A DNA stretch of 64,000 nt from DASXKD01 sp963707905 (GTDB lineage: Bacteria > Actinomycetota > Actinomycetes > Streptosporangiales > Streptosporangiaceae). The notes under the pieces were generated by a model. The model was not told where the DNA came from and searched no databases. It saw nothing but the letters and a program-made list of their open reading frames with translations. Shown here one piece after another: positions 1 through 8,716 of the stretch. A program made the position numbers and the translations under genes. The DNA lies in the NCBI GenBank assembly GCA_963707905.1, contig CAVPSA010000042.1:184849-248848 (forward strand). The letters are read 5' to 3'. The stretch's first letter is position 1. Every line of letters starts with the position of its first letter.

Positions 1-1260
1 GATCAGGTGCCCCCTGGCCAGCACGCCCAGGAGCTGACCGGCCCGGCTCACCGTCGTGGCAGCGAGCGCGGCGGCCGCGTGATCTTCCCAGTCCGGGCCG
101 GGATGCAGGCCAAGCAGCCGGAACATCATCGCGGCATCGTCCGGCAGGTGGCGGTAGGACCAGGAAAGCACGCTGGCCACCGCGCTGCGCGGATCCCCGC
201 CCGCGTCCAGCAGGTCCAGCCGGTTCCGCTCGCCGGCCAGCTCGGCCGCCAGCGCGTCCAGCGGCATGCCCGGGCGTGCCACCGCCAGTTCGGCCGCCAC
301 CCGCAACGCCAGCGGCAGCCGGGCGCAGAGGCTGGCCAGCGTCAGCGCCGCAGCGGCGTCGGCGCCCACCCGGTCCCCGATCAGCGCCCGCAGCAGCGCA
401 ACCGCGTCCCCGTCCGGCAGCAGGTCCAGGTCCAGGCGGCGGGCGCCGTCCCGGGCCACCAGGCCCGGGAGCGCCGTGCGGCTGGTCACCAGCACCATCA
501 CCGAGGAGCTGCCGGGCAGCAGCGGCCGCACCTGTTCCTCGGCGGCGGCGTTGTCCAGCAGGATCAGCAGCCGCTTGCCGGCCAGCAGCGACCGGTACCG
601 CGCGGCCTGCGCCACCTCGCCTGGCGGGATGGCGGCGCCCAGCGCGGTGAGGAACCCGGCCAGCGCCTCCTGCGCCGCCAGCGGCTGCCCGGGGTCGAAA
701 CCGCGCAGGTTGACATAGAGCTGGCCGTCAGGGAAGCGCGCGGCCACCCGGTGCGCCCAGTGCACGGCCAGCGCGGTCTTGCCTGCTCCGGCCGTTCCCG
801 ACACTGCCGCGATCGTTACCGGGCGCGGCGTGCCGTCCTGCTCCGCGGCAGCGGGCAGCAGGTTATCCAGCTGCGCCAGTTCGCTGGCCCGGCCGGTGAA
901 GGCGGTGACGTCGGCCGGCAGCTCCCGCGGCACCGGCGCAGCGGCCGGAGGGCCGAGGCCCACCCTCATGGCCCCGGCGGGAACGTCCGCCGCCCCGGCA
1001 GCGGCCAGCACCTCGGCGGCGGCGGCCCGGCCTGCGGCAGCCTTGACGAAAACGGCGCGCGCCGTCCCGGTCAGCTGCAGTGCGCCCGCCAGCCGCTCCG
1101 CGGTGGGCTTGTGCGCGGTCCGGTGGCGGCGCCCCTCCAGATCCTGGATCGTCCGCAGGCTCACCGCGGCGTCTTCGGCAAGTTCCTCCTGCGTAAGCCG
1201 GGCGTCCTTCCTCAGCTGCCGTAGCAGGTCAGCGAAATCTGATGGCGGCTGCCCGGTCAC
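1..1260 (-). CDS. XRE-HTH / NB-ARC transcriptional regulator (3' end beyond window)
   Basis: Reading the minus strand from a GTG at 1260 gives 420 uninterrupted codons to the window edge. A purine-rich stretch (GGAGCGGTGGGGACA) lies just upstream of the GTG. Residues ~8-60 form a helix-turn-helix of the XRE type (LTQEELAEDAAVSLRTIQDL). An NB-ARC type ATPase follows, with Walker A GTAGAGKTAL near residue 155 and a Walker B-like RLLILLDNAA near residue 225. This is the layout of AfsR/GlnR-like actinobacterial regulators that have an N-terminal HTH instead of a SARP domain. The usual C-terminal TPR part would lie outside the window. It is divergent from the binding-protein gene at 1449. The ligand and targets are unknown. 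Confidence 0.85.
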   Translation of the reverse strand, partial: MTGQPPSDFADLLRQLRKDARLTQEELAEDAAVSLRTIQDLEGRRHRTAHKPTAERLAGALQLTGTARAVFVKAAAGRAAAAEVLAAAGAADVPAGAMRVGLGPPAAAPVPRELPADVTAFTGRASELAQLDNLLPAAAEQDGTPRPVTIAAVSGTAGAGKTALAVHWAHRVAARFPDGQLYVNLRGFDPGQPLAAQEALAGFLTALGAAIPPGEVAQAARYRSLLAGKRLLILLDNAAAEEQVRPLLPGSSSVMVLVTSRTALPGLVARDGARRLDLDLLPDGDAVALLRALIGDRVGADAAAALTLASLCARLPLALRVAAELAVARPGMPLDALAAELAGERNRLDLLDAGGDPRSAVASVLSWSYRHLPDDAAMMFRLLGLHPGPDWEDHAAAALAATTVSRAGQLLGVLARGHLI

Positions 1261-1448
1261 TGTCCCCACCGCTCCCTCACCGCCCCGGGGCCGCCCCCGG
1301 GGTGTCCCGTCACCGCAAGGGTACGCAGGCGGCGCGGGAGTGCCCGGGCGATTCCTTACCGTCACGCGTTGGGTTCCACCCCGGTTCCGCCCGGCAGCGC
1401 CGGGCGGGGGGCCCTTGCCCTCGCGGTGGTTTCGGGGGACGGTGGGGG

Positions 1449-2681
1449 ATGCGCCTAACCAGTAAATTGCTGGCCGGCTGTGCTGCCTTCGCATTTATTG
1501 CCGTCGCCGCGGCGCCCGCCTTGGCCGACCCGCCAAAAGGGGTGGTGCCGCGCGCGGCAGACGCGGTGGGGGCCGGCTCGGACACCGTCGGATACCTGCT
1601 CGACCAGCTTTCCCGCGATTACAACAAGGCCCACCCGAAGGCAGCGACGCTGCTGTACAGCTGGGATGCCGTGGACCCGGCTACCGGCAAGGCCGGTGGC
1701 CCGATCGAGACGAAGGCCACCTGCGCCAGCATCGCGCGCCCGGACGGCTCCTCGGCGGGCATCTCGGCGCTGGAGGCCAACACCACCGACCCGTCCAGCC
1801 CCGGCGACTTCTGCATTGACTACGCCGGCTCGTCACGGGCGCCGCAGGCCGGTGATCCGGGCTGCGTCACCGGCGGGGTCTGCTTCATCCGGCTGGCCGC
1901 CGACGCGGTCACCTGGGCCGCCCGTGATACCGCGAGCGGCGGGACCGACGCCCCGGCGAGCCTGACCGTGGCCCAGCTCAAGGACATCTACCTGTGCAAG
2001 GTCACCAACTGGGCCAAGGTCGGCGGTAAGAGCGCGCCCATCAAGCCTTTCCTGCCGCAGGCGGCCTCGGGTCTCACGGCTGCCTGGCTCACCGCGCTCG
2101 GCGGCGGCAAAACCCCGATCACCCCGGGTGCCTGCGTCAAGGACGCGGGCGGCACGCTGCAGGACAACCAGGGCATCAGCGCCGTGCTCGACAGCCCCGG
2201 CGTGCTCGTCCCCTACTCCGTCGCCGCCTACATTGCCCAGGCCTACCACGACGCCCCGTGCACCAAGTCCTCGTGCACCGGCTCGCCAGCCTGCGCGCCC
2301 ACCGGCTCGCAGAACCTGTTCGGCTGCGATGAGCACGGCGTGCTCGGCCTCGGCGAGATCGATGGCGACGCGCCGATGCTGCCCTGGCCGCCGCCCGCGG
2401 CGCCCTGCGCCACGTGCGCGATCAGCTCGAAGTTCCCGCCGCTGTTCCTGCACGACGTCTTCGTGGTGGTCCGTGAGGCCGCAACCGCCACCCACATCCC
2501 TGCCTACCTGCAGCCGATCTTCGACCCCACGTCGGCCAGCCCGCCCGGATTCACCTGTACCGCCACCGGCGGGAAAGACATCAAGAGCTACGGGTTCCAG
2601 ACACTGCCCTGGCCCCCGAAATCGCGCCGCGTCCCGCTGCTGAGCGCGTGCGGCACGCCGCAGCACATCCCGCCGCCCTGA
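1449..2681 (+). CDS. Secreted phosphate-binding-like (PBP superfamily) protein
   Basis: 410 aa. The start ATG at 1449 follows GGTGGGGG and begins a Sec signal peptide, MRLTSKLLAGCAAFAFIAVA, with an Ala-rich cleavage site before DPPKG. The mature protein opens with AGSDTVGYLLDQL and contains LTVAQLKDIYLCKVTNW, both typical of PstS-like periplasmic-binding-fold proteins. Many Cys pairs suit an exported protein. There is no lipobox, so it is probably secreted. It stands alone, with no ABC permease or ATPase beside it, so phosphate uptake is not established; other PBP-fold roles such as surface binding are possible. A strong hairpin follows the stop. Confidence 0.75.
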   Translation: MRLTSKLLAGCAAFAFIAVAAAPALADPPKGVVPRAADAVGAGSDTVGYLLDQLSRDYNKAHPKAATLLYSWDAVDPATGKAGGPIETKATCASIARPDGSSAGISALEANTTDPSSPGDFCIDYAGSSRAPQAGDPGCVTGGVCFIRLAADAVTWAARDTASGGTDAPASLTVAQLKDIYLCKVTNWAKVGGKSAPIKPFLPQAASGLTAAWLTALGGGKTPITPGACVKDAGGTLQDNQGISAVLDSPGVLVPYSVAAYIAQAYHDAPCTKSSCTGSPACAPTGSQNLFGCDEHGVLGLGEIDGDAPMLPWPPPAAPCATCAISSKFPPLFLHDVFVVVREAATATHIPAYLQPIFDPTSASPPGFTCTATGGKDIKSYGFQTLPWPPKSRRVPLLSACGTPQHIPPP

Positions 2682-2697
2682 CGGGCAGGGCATGGCC

Positions 2698-2736
2698 GCG
2701 GGGCCGCCGTCCCCCCCTCGAGGACGGCGGCCCCGC
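2698..2736 (+). terminator. Strong hairpin terminator after the binding-protein gene
   Basis: Arms 2698-2712 (GCGGGGCCGCCGTCC) and 2722-2736 are perfect 15-bp inverted repeats around a 9-nt loop, 16 bp after the stop at 2681. There is no T-tract, which is common for actinomycete terminators. Confidence 0.75.
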
Positions 2737-2991
2737 AGCCCGGGCGGGACCAGGCCCGGGCCGGGGTGATCGTTATGTATTGATCAAGGGCTGGTGACGG
2801 TCGCCGGCGGGCTGAGGGTGTGCCGGAGCCCGTTGGCAGCGCCTGCCTCGACTCTGGTTCCGGAGCGGCCCGATCACCACACGCGATCGGACACGCGATC
2901 ACCCACGCAGTTCAGCGGCGGGGAGTGAAGGGCCCCGTCCGGGAGGCGCTCGCGGCAGGTGTCACGGGCGCCCTGCGCATGCGATGGCGCA
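2737..2991. other. Non-coding stretch between convergent genes
   Basis: About 255 bp between the terminator and the 3' end of the minus-strand dehydrogenase. I see no convincing gene, RNA or further hairpin. Confidence 0.5.
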
Positions 2992-3972
2992 CTAGGTTCC
3001 TGGAATGAAGCCGAGCCTCTTGTCGACGACATTGGCCAGCGGCTTCCCGGACCGGTAGCGCCGGAGCTGGCGCAGGAAGAGGCCCACCAGGGCGTCCTCC
3101 CAGCCGCGGAAATCCGCCGACATGTGCGGCGAGACGATGACATTGGGAAGCGCCCAGAGCGGCGAGTCAGCGGGCAGCGGCTCGTCGGCGAAGACATCGA
3201 GAGCCGCGCCTCCGATCGTGCCGCGGAGCAGGGCCGAGACGAGGGCGGGCTCGTCCACGAGGGTGCCCCGGCCGAGGTTGATGAGCCAGGCGTCGTGCCG
3301 CATCTGCGCGAGTTCTCCGGCCCCGACGAGCAGATGCGTGTCATTGGTAAGCGGCAGCGCCAGGATGAGGTAGTCGGCGGCTGGCAGCAGGGAGCCCAGT
3401 TCGGATACGGGCGCGATCCAGCCAAGCTCGGTATCCATCCGGCCACGGCGGCCGAGGGATCTGACGTGAGCGCCGGCGCGAGTCAGTGTCCTCGCTATGG
3501 CCCGGCCGATGCCACCGGCGCCGGCGATCAGGACCTCGCGGCCGGCCAGGCGGGTCGTTTCCCGGTGCAGCCACCTGCGCTCGTATTGCAGGCGCATCGT
3601 GGTGTGCAGGTCGGAACAAATGGCAGAGACCAAAGTGAGCGCATATTCCGCCATGGGCTCATCGAAGACGCCAGCACTATTAGTAACGACTATATCGCTG
3701 TCCACAAGAGCGGGAAAGAGCAGCGAGTCAACGCCAACAGTCGCCGCTGCCACCCAGCGGAGCCTCTTGCTCCATCCCCATTCCGTGGCCAGCCAATCCA
3801 GCCGCGGCTGCCATACGAAAGCGACGTCCGCATCCGCCGCTTCGCGAGCCAGGCTTTCCCGGTCCGGTATGAAGCGCAGGCCGCATCCCTCGGGGCGCCG
3901 TTCCAGCCCGGGTGGCGGCTCGTCAGCTGAGGCACCGACAACTGCCACCACGCACGAACCCGAACCGTGCAT
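2992..3972 (-). CDS. D-2-hydroxyacid dehydrogenase family protein (NAD-binding)
   Basis: About 326 aa from the ATG at 3972 (MHGSGSCVVAVVGAS); the frame is open further upstream to 4053, but the extra residues look non-conserved. The middle third holds a Rossmann motif, LIAGAGGIGRAIARTL. The C-terminal half has the family catalytic set: Arg in INLGRGTLVDE, Glu in DVFADEPLP and His in VSPHMSAD. Members reduce 2-keto acids to D-2-hydroxy acids, or the reverse, with NAD(P)H in the cytoplasm. The diverged N-terminal half leaves the substrate open. It is divergent from the CBS gene and has no operon partner. Confidence 0.85.
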   Translation of the reverse strand: MHGSGSCVVAVVGASADEPPPGLERRPEGCGLRFIPDRESLAREAADADVAFVWQPRLDWLATEWGWSKRLRWVAAATVGVDSLLFPALVDSDIVVTNSAGVFDEPMAEYALTLVSAICSDLHTTMRLQYERRWLHRETTRLAGREVLIAGAGGIGRAIARTLTRAGAHVRSLGRRGRMDTELGWIAPVSELGSLLPAADYLILALPLTNDTHLLVGAGELAQMRHDAWLINLGRGTLVDEPALVSALLRGTIGGAALDVFADEPLPADSPLWALPNVIVSPHMSADFRGWEDALVGLFLRQLRRYRSGKPLANVVDKRLGFIPGT

Positions 3973-4103
3973 GCCCGGCCTCCCGTCAGGAGTTCTGCTT
4001 GGCGACGCCGAAACGCCACCCCGGTCATGATTATGACTTAGCATGTTAGGCACCGCGCCACGATATGTTCAAATCACCGGCCCGCACGGACACGGGGCAG
4101 CTA

Positions 4104-4559
4104 ATGAGTATTGAGAGCCTCTTTTCAGCCGAGATTCTGCGCACGACGCAAGATACGACGCTCGCCGAGGTGGCGGAGGCCATGGTCGCGAACGACGTCG
4201 GCAGCATGCTCGTTTTCGACGCCGCTGATCTGGTCGGCGTGATCACCGAGCGTGACATTGTCCGGGCGGCAGTGCGGGTGCCGGACATCAGCCGGGCCCG
4301 CGTGAGCGAGTACATGACCCCCGATCCCTGGGTGGTGCCGGTTCAGTGGACCGCCCGGCAGGTGGCCACCCGGATGATCAACCACGGGATCCAGCATGCT
4401 CCCGTCACCAGGGACGGCGACGTCATCGGTGTCGTGTCATCGTTCGACCTGCTCGCGCATCTCGCCCTGAGCGGCGATGAGGCCGGGCTCGATGAGGCCG
4501 GGCACGATGCGGGCCAGCCGGCCGGCGACGCCAATCCGGTGGAGGGCCCGGGACGATGA
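4104..4559 (+). CDS. CBS-domain pair protein
   Basis: About 151 aa from the ATG at 4104, which has a GGGG-containing ribosome site 9 nt upstream; an in-frame ATG at 4065 would add 13 residues and has no clear ribosome site. Two CBS motifs follow each other: one around ILRTTQDTTLAEVAEAM...VGVITERDIV and one around VSEYMTPDPWVV...VIGVVSSFDLL. Such Bateman modules bind adenosine nucleotides and act as sensors. The C-terminal tail is acidic and Gly-rich. The stop overlaps the next start by ATGA (4556-4559), so the CBS sensor and the nucleotidyltransferase-fold protein are probably translationally coupled. Confidence 0.85.
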   Translation: MSIESLFSAEILRTTQDTTLAEVAEAMVANDVGSMLVFDAADLVGVITERDIVRAAVRVPDISRARVSEYMTPDPWVVPVQWTARQVATRMINHGIQHAPVTRDGDVIGVVSSFDLLAHLALSGDEAGLDEAGHDAGQPAGDANPVEGPGR

Positions 4560-5365
4560 ACGCGGCTGAACCGGCGGATGAGCTTGCCCGGGCCGAGGCG
4601 GTGCTGGCCGAGGCGGTGCTGGCCGAGTCCGGGGAACTGATGCGCCTCACCACCGAGCGGTCGCTGACCGTGCGGCTGACCGGGTCGCTGGCGATACGGG
4701 TTCTCTGCCCGAACCATGCGCCACTGCTGGCGGCACTCGGCCGCCGGCCGTACCGGGATATCGACCTGATGGCCTACTCCAAGCAAAAGCGCGAGATCGC
4801 CGCGCTGTTCGAGGAGCGGGGGTATGTCCTGGACCCGGCGATCCGGGCGGCGCAGGAGTTCGGCATCAAGCGGTTCGTCTACGAGCAGCCCGGCACCGGT
4901 CTCAAGGCCGACGTCTTCTTCGACGAGCTGGTGATGGCCCACACCGTGGACTTCCACCGCCGCCTGGAGCTGGACAAGCCCACCATCACGGTCACCGACC
5001 TGCTGCTCACCAAGCTGCAGATTCATGAGTTCACGGCCAACGACCTCATCGACTGCATCGTCCTGCTGGCCGAGCATGACCTGGGAACGGGCGGGCCGCG
5101 CATGATCGACGGCGGTTACGTCGCTGACATCATGCGCAAGGACTGGGGTTTCTGCTACACCACGCGGGCGAATCTCAAGAAGCTCACGGACTCGCTCACC
5201 GGCCAGCCGGCGCTTCCCGCGGATGTGGCCGGCCATGTCCGCGGCCGGCTCGGCCAGCTCGATGAGGCGATCGAGCAGGCGCCGAAGACACAGCGGTGGA
5301 AGCTGCGCGCGCGGGTCGGCAGCCGGGTCAAGTGGTACGAGGACGTCGAGGACGTCAACCGCTAA
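4556..5365 (+). CDS. Nucleotidyltransferase-fold protein of unknown role
   Basis: 269 aa. The N-terminal part contains VRLTGSLAIRVLCPNHAP followed by YRDIDLMAYSKQ, resembling the GS-x(n)-DxD signature of nucleotidyltransferase-fold proteins of the MNT/AbiEii type. A further acidic stretch, LKADVFFDELVM, could supply the third carboxylate. The C-terminal ~100 residues are helical. Codons 12-23 contain a perfect short in-frame repeat (AEAVLAEAVLAE). It overlaps the upstream CBS gene by ATGA and its end overlaps the convergent GntR gene by 4 bp. The reaction is unknown. An antitoxin or toxin role is possible because of the fold, but no partner of that kind is adjacent. Confidence 0.65.
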   Translation: MNAAEPADELARAEAVLAEAVLAESGELMRLTTERSLTVRLTGSLAIRVLCPNHAPLLAALGRRPYRDIDLMAYSKQKREIAALFEERGYVLDPAIRAAQEFGIKRFVYEQPGTGLKADVFFDELVMAHTVDFHRRLELDKPTITVTDLLLTKLQIHEFTANDLIDCIVLLAEHDLGTGGPRMIDGGYVADIMRKDWGFCYTTRANLKKLTDSLTGQPALPADVAGHVRGRLGQLDEAIEQAPKTQRWKLRARVGSRVKWYEDVEDVNR

Positions 5366-6081
5366 CGGCCGCCGCCGGCTCGCTCGACATATGCCGTCAT
5401 CCTGTTCCTGGCATCCTCGAGGTGCTCGCGGAACGCGGCCTCGGCGGTGCCGAGATCGCCCCAGCGCAGCGCGTCGAACAGTTGCCTGTGCTCCCCGGCG
5501 ATGGAATCCGGCTGGTGGCCGAGTTTCTCCTCATCGAGCCGCAGCAACGTGAGCAGTTCCGTGGCCTGGCGCATGAAGACGTCGTGCAGCCGGGAGTTCC
5601 CGCTGGCCGCACATACCGCGCTGTGAAAACCCAGGTCCGCCTCGGCGGCCCGCGCGGCGTCCCCTTCGCCGGCCCGCATATCGTCGATCGCCTGCTGAAG
5701 CTGCCGGAACGACTCCACTCCGGGGCGCTGTTTGATGAGGCGGACGGCCGCTATCTCCACAGCGATGCGCAGGTCGTAGAGGTCGCGGACATCCTTCGCG
5801 GTGAGCTGCGCGACAAAGGTGCCGCGCCTCGGCTCGTCGCGGACCAGGCCCTCGCCGCGCAGCAGCCAGAGCGCGTCACGGACGGACCCCCGGCTGATGC
5901 CCAGCTGCTCGGCGATGCGCGATTCGATCAGATGGTCGCCGCCGGCCAGCTGGCCGGTCGCGATAAGCCTGCGGATGGCATCGGCCGCCTGCATGCCCAG
6001 CGTCCGGCCACGCAGCGGCTCAAGCGTGGCCATGCCCTCGTTTCGAGGCATTTCCTCCTCGCCCGGCATCGCCAGACTCAC
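5362..6081 (-). CDS. GntR family transcriptional regulator, FadR/FCD type
   Basis: 239 aa from a GTG at 6081 that overlaps the upstream ureohydrolase stop (GTGA); an internal ATG at 6051 preceded by GAGGAGGAA is an alternative start. Residues ~25-85 form the winged HTH (SRIAEQLGISRGSVRDALWL, then RGTFVAQL). The C-terminal all-helical FCD domain carries metal/ligand-site residues in DLYDLRIAVEIAA, FHSAVCAASGN and EHRQLFDAL. As last gene of the 11230-5362 operon it is a likely local regulator. The palindrome at 11289-11303 in the leader of that operon is a candidate site. Confidence 0.88.
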   Translation of the reverse strand: MSLAMPGEEEMPRNEGMATLEPLRGRTLGMQAADAIRRLIATGQLAGGDHLIESRIAEQLGISRGSVRDALWLLRGEGLVRDEPRRGTFVAQLTAKDVRDLYDLRIAVEIAAVRLIKQRPGVESFRQLQQAIDDMRAGEGDAARAAEADLGFHSAVCAASGNSRLHDVFMRQATELLTLLRLDEEKLGHQPDSIAGEHRQLFDALRWGDLGTAEAAFREHLEDARNRMTAYVERAGGGR

Positions 6082-7028
6082 ACCCGCCCCCGGCGGCGAA
6101 CCGCCGACAGGCTCATCATTTCGAAGGCCAGATTAGCGGCAAGCGTCGCGGTCACCCCGGCGGGGTCATAGGAGGGGATCACCTCCACGACATCGAATCC
6201 GATGAAGTCGATGTCGTGGAGCCCGCGGATGAGTTCCAGTGCCTGATGGGACGACAGCCCGCCGGCTTCGGGCGTCCCGGTGCCCGGCGCGAACGCCGGG
6301 TCGACGACGTCGATGTCGAAGCTGATGAAGGCCTGCCTGTCGCCGACCCGGTCCCGGATCCGCGCGCACACCGCGTCGACGCCGTCGCGCATCAGCTCGC
6401 GGCAGGGAACGTAGTCCAGGCCCAGTTCGTCCGACAGCGAGGTCCAGTCGGCCGAGTCGTACAGCTGCCCGCGCAGGCCGACCTCGATCGAGTGCGCGGC
6501 GTCCACCAGCCCTTCCTCGATGGCCCGCCGCATCCACGTGCCGTGGGTGTACTTCTCGCCGAAGTGGTTGTCCCAGGCGTCGGTGTGCGAGTCGAACATG
6601 ACGACCGCGATCGGCCCGCGCGACCGGGTCGCCCGCAGGTGCGGCAGCGTGCAGGAGTGGTCGCCACCGATGAGCAGCGGGATGACCCCCGCCTCGACCA
6701 CAGGGAGCAGGTCCCGCTCGATCGCGCCATAGGACCGCTCGATGAACCCCGGCACGATCGCGATGTCGCCGTAATCGACGCAGGAGAGGATCTCGAACGG
6801 ATTCACGTCCTGCGCGGGGTTGTAGGGCCGGATCATGACAGACGCTGACCGCACCGCGTTCGGGCCGAACCTGCCCCCGGTCCGGTACGTGGTCGCGGTA
6901 TCAAAGGGAACTCCGATAACAGCCAGGTCCACATCGTCCAGCGTCCGTACGTAAGGCAGCCGCGCGAAGGTCGGAATGCCGGTAAACCGGGGTGACTTGA
7001 GCGAGTCCTCAGGGACATAGCGTGGCAT
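6078..7028 (-). CDS. Agmatinase/arginase family ureohydrolase
   Basis: 316 aa, full length for the family. The binuclear Mn motifs are all present: GGDHS (H124), FDSHTD (D146, H148, D150) and SFDIDVVDPAFAPG (D238, D240). The family hydrolyses guanidino compounds to urea or ammonia plus an amine. PAFAPGTGTPEAGG is the version found in agmatinases, guanidinobutyrases and related enzymes rather than classical arginases. It lies between an APC permease and a GntR regulator, so uptake and hydrolysis of an external guanidino or amide compound is likely. The exact substrate cannot be read from the sequence. Confidence 0.88.
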   Translation of the reverse strand: MPRYVPEDSLKSPRFTGIPTFARLPYVRTLDDVDLAVIGVPFDTATTYRTGGRFGPNAVRSASVMIRPYNPAQDVNPFEILSCVDYGDIAIVPGFIERSYGAIERDLLPVVEAGVIPLLIGGDHSCTLPHLRATRSRGPIAVVMFDSHTDAWDNHFGEKYTHGTWMRRAIEEGLVDAAHSIEVGLRGQLYDSADWTSLSDELGLDYVPCRELMRDGVDAVCARIRDRVGDRQAFISFDIDVVDPAFAPGTGTPEAGGLSSHQALELIRGLHDIDFIGFDVVEVIPSYDPAGVTATLAANLAFEMMSLSAVRRRGRV

Positions 7029-7106
7029 TGCTGACTCCTTGCGAAGATCTCCGGGCCCGCCAGAGCGGGCCGGCCCCCAGGCGCCAGGGGCCGGCCCCGT
7101 TTGCCG

Positions 7107-8690
7107 CTACTCGATCGGGATCTCCTTGTAGCGCTGGTCGATGTTGACGCCCCGGCTGCGGCGGTAGCTGCGGACCACGTAGAACACGATCGCCCCCACG
7201 ACCAGCACCACGAGGGCGCCGATGTCGCCGAAGGCGAGGTTGGGCGTATAGGCGTTGTCGACGAGGATCCGCGAGATCGCGTAGACCACGAACACGGTGG
7301 ACACGACACCGATAAGGCTGATGACCGGAATGCGGCCGATCCGCCAGGCGATCGGCGAGTTCTCGAACACATCCCGCTTGATGAACGGGAAGACGATCGC
7401 GGTCAGGCTCACCGCGAGGAAGGAGAAGGTGAACCCGAGGAAGCCGGAGATCGGGCCAAGCAGCTTGGTGAAGGCGAAAAGCCCGAGCCAGATCTCGGCG
7501 ATGACGGCGGACACCAGGATCGCCCAGTGCGGCGAGTGGTACCGGTCGTTGACGTCGCCCAGCCGTTCGGGGGCGATGCCGTCGATGCTCCACGCGAGCA
7601 TGGCCCGGGTGGAGTACACCAGCGTGGTCGCCCCCACGAAGAACGCGATCACGAGCACCCAGCCGAAGGTCAGGATCGTGAGCACGACATTCCCGCCGGC
7701 GATCGCCGTGAACACGTTGACGAACGGCGGCGCCGCCAGCTTGTAGTGCGGCGAGGACGGGGCGGAAAGCAGGAAGGCGGTGCCGAACACGTGCCGGTAC
7801 AGGAAGCACAGCACGATGGTGGCGGCACCCATGGTGATCATGGCCCCGTTGATGCCGATCATCTGCCCGCGCTGGACGTTCTTGACCTCGCCGCTGAACG
7901 ACACCGCGATGACCGCGAACCAGATGGAGAACGCGGGCCAGATCATGAACTTCAGCGTCTCGGAGACCGAACCGGCGGGAATGTGGGTGTGCGCCACGAT
8001 CTGCTGGTAGGCGCCGCTCCCCGCGAGGCTGTTGAAGTTCGACTGGAAGTCGAACACGCCGGTCACGGCGAGCGTCAGCACGATGACGGTGATGATCAGG
8101 CTGACCAGCGCGATGTAGGAGGCGTACCGCTGCCAGCGGAAATACCGGCCGATGCCCCGGGCCTGCAGGATGGCAAAGAAGATGATCATGAAGCTGCCGG
8201 TCAGGAAGATGCCCCACTCACTACCGAACCAGGTGGACACGCTGAGTAGCGCGGAACTGTGGGCCTGCACCCCGAGCACCCCGAAGAAGGGAGCCAGTGC
8301 GTAGATGGCCAGGAAGGCGCCGTTGACGCCGTAATAGAACATCTGCCAGAAGGCGAATGAGAAACTGACCGCGAACCCGACCCCGGGATGGATGATCCGG
8401 GAGATGAAGACATACTCCCCGCCGGACCTCGGGTACACGGTGGCGAGCATCGCATAGCAGATGCCCATGGCAACGCCGCCGATGGTGGCCAGTGCGGCCG
8501 CCCATTCCATCGACGCCCCTGGATAGGCACTCCAGGCGAGGACGATGAAAATGAGGTAGCTCAGCGCGATCTGCTGCCAGCCATAGAACATGACGTCATC
8601 GGTCTTGACGTTGCGGACCAGGCCGGAACTCGCACGGGTGAATACGCCGACAGGAGCCGGCATGCTGGATGGGATACTTTTCTCAGCCAT
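7107..8690 (-). CDS. APC superfamily amino acid / amine permease
   Basis: 527 aa with about 12 hydrophobic segments. The N-terminal region has MFYGWQQIALSYLIFIVLAW and then YPRSGGEYVFISRIIHP, the APC consensus region of TM2-3. A long loop between the third and fourth segments, and charged ends, are typical of APC permeases for amino acids and polyamines. It starts 26 bp after the metallophosphoesterase stop and is followed after 78 bp by the ureohydrolase, so it is probably co-transcribed and imports the substrate of this operon. Confidence 0.88.
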   Translation of the reverse strand: MAEKSIPSSMPAPVGVFTRASSGLVRNVKTDDVMFYGWQQIALSYLIFIVLAWSAYPGASMEWAAALATIGGVAMGICYAMLATVYPRSGGEYVFISRIIHPGVGFAVSFSFAFWQMFYYGVNGAFLAIYALAPFFGVLGVQAHSSALLSVSTWFGSEWGIFLTGSFMIIFFAILQARGIGRYFRWQRYASYIALVSLIITVIVLTLAVTGVFDFQSNFNSLAGSGAYQQIVAHTHIPAGSVSETLKFMIWPAFSIWFAVIAVSFSGEVKNVQRGQMIGINGAMITMGAATIVLCFLYRHVFGTAFLLSAPSSPHYKLAAPPFVNVFTAIAGGNVVLTILTFGWVLVIAFFVGATTLVYSTRAMLAWSIDGIAPERLGDVNDRYHSPHWAILVSAVIAEIWLGLFAFTKLLGPISGFLGFTFSFLAVSLTAIVFPFIKRDVFENSPIAWRIGRIPVISLIGVVSTVFVVYAISRILVDNAYTPNLAFGDIGALVVLVVGAIVFYVVRSYRRSRGVNIDQRYKEIPIE

Positions 8691-8716
8691 GTCGTCCTTC
8701 TTTACTAGCTCCTGGC

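Noticed and set aside
7..1224. Long plus-strand open frame rich in Arg, Gly and Gln
   Set aside because: The opposite strand encodes a coherent HTH/NB-ARC protein over the same bases; the plus-strand product is low-complexity and has no domain.
1242..1448. N-terminal extension of the binding-protein gene
   Set aside because: The extra residues are Arg/Pro-rich and would hide the clear signal peptide that begins at the ATG at 1449.
7101..8249. Plus-strand open frame of 382 codons
   Set aside because: Antisense to the APC permease; composition is Asp/His/Arg-rich as expected of a shadow frame.
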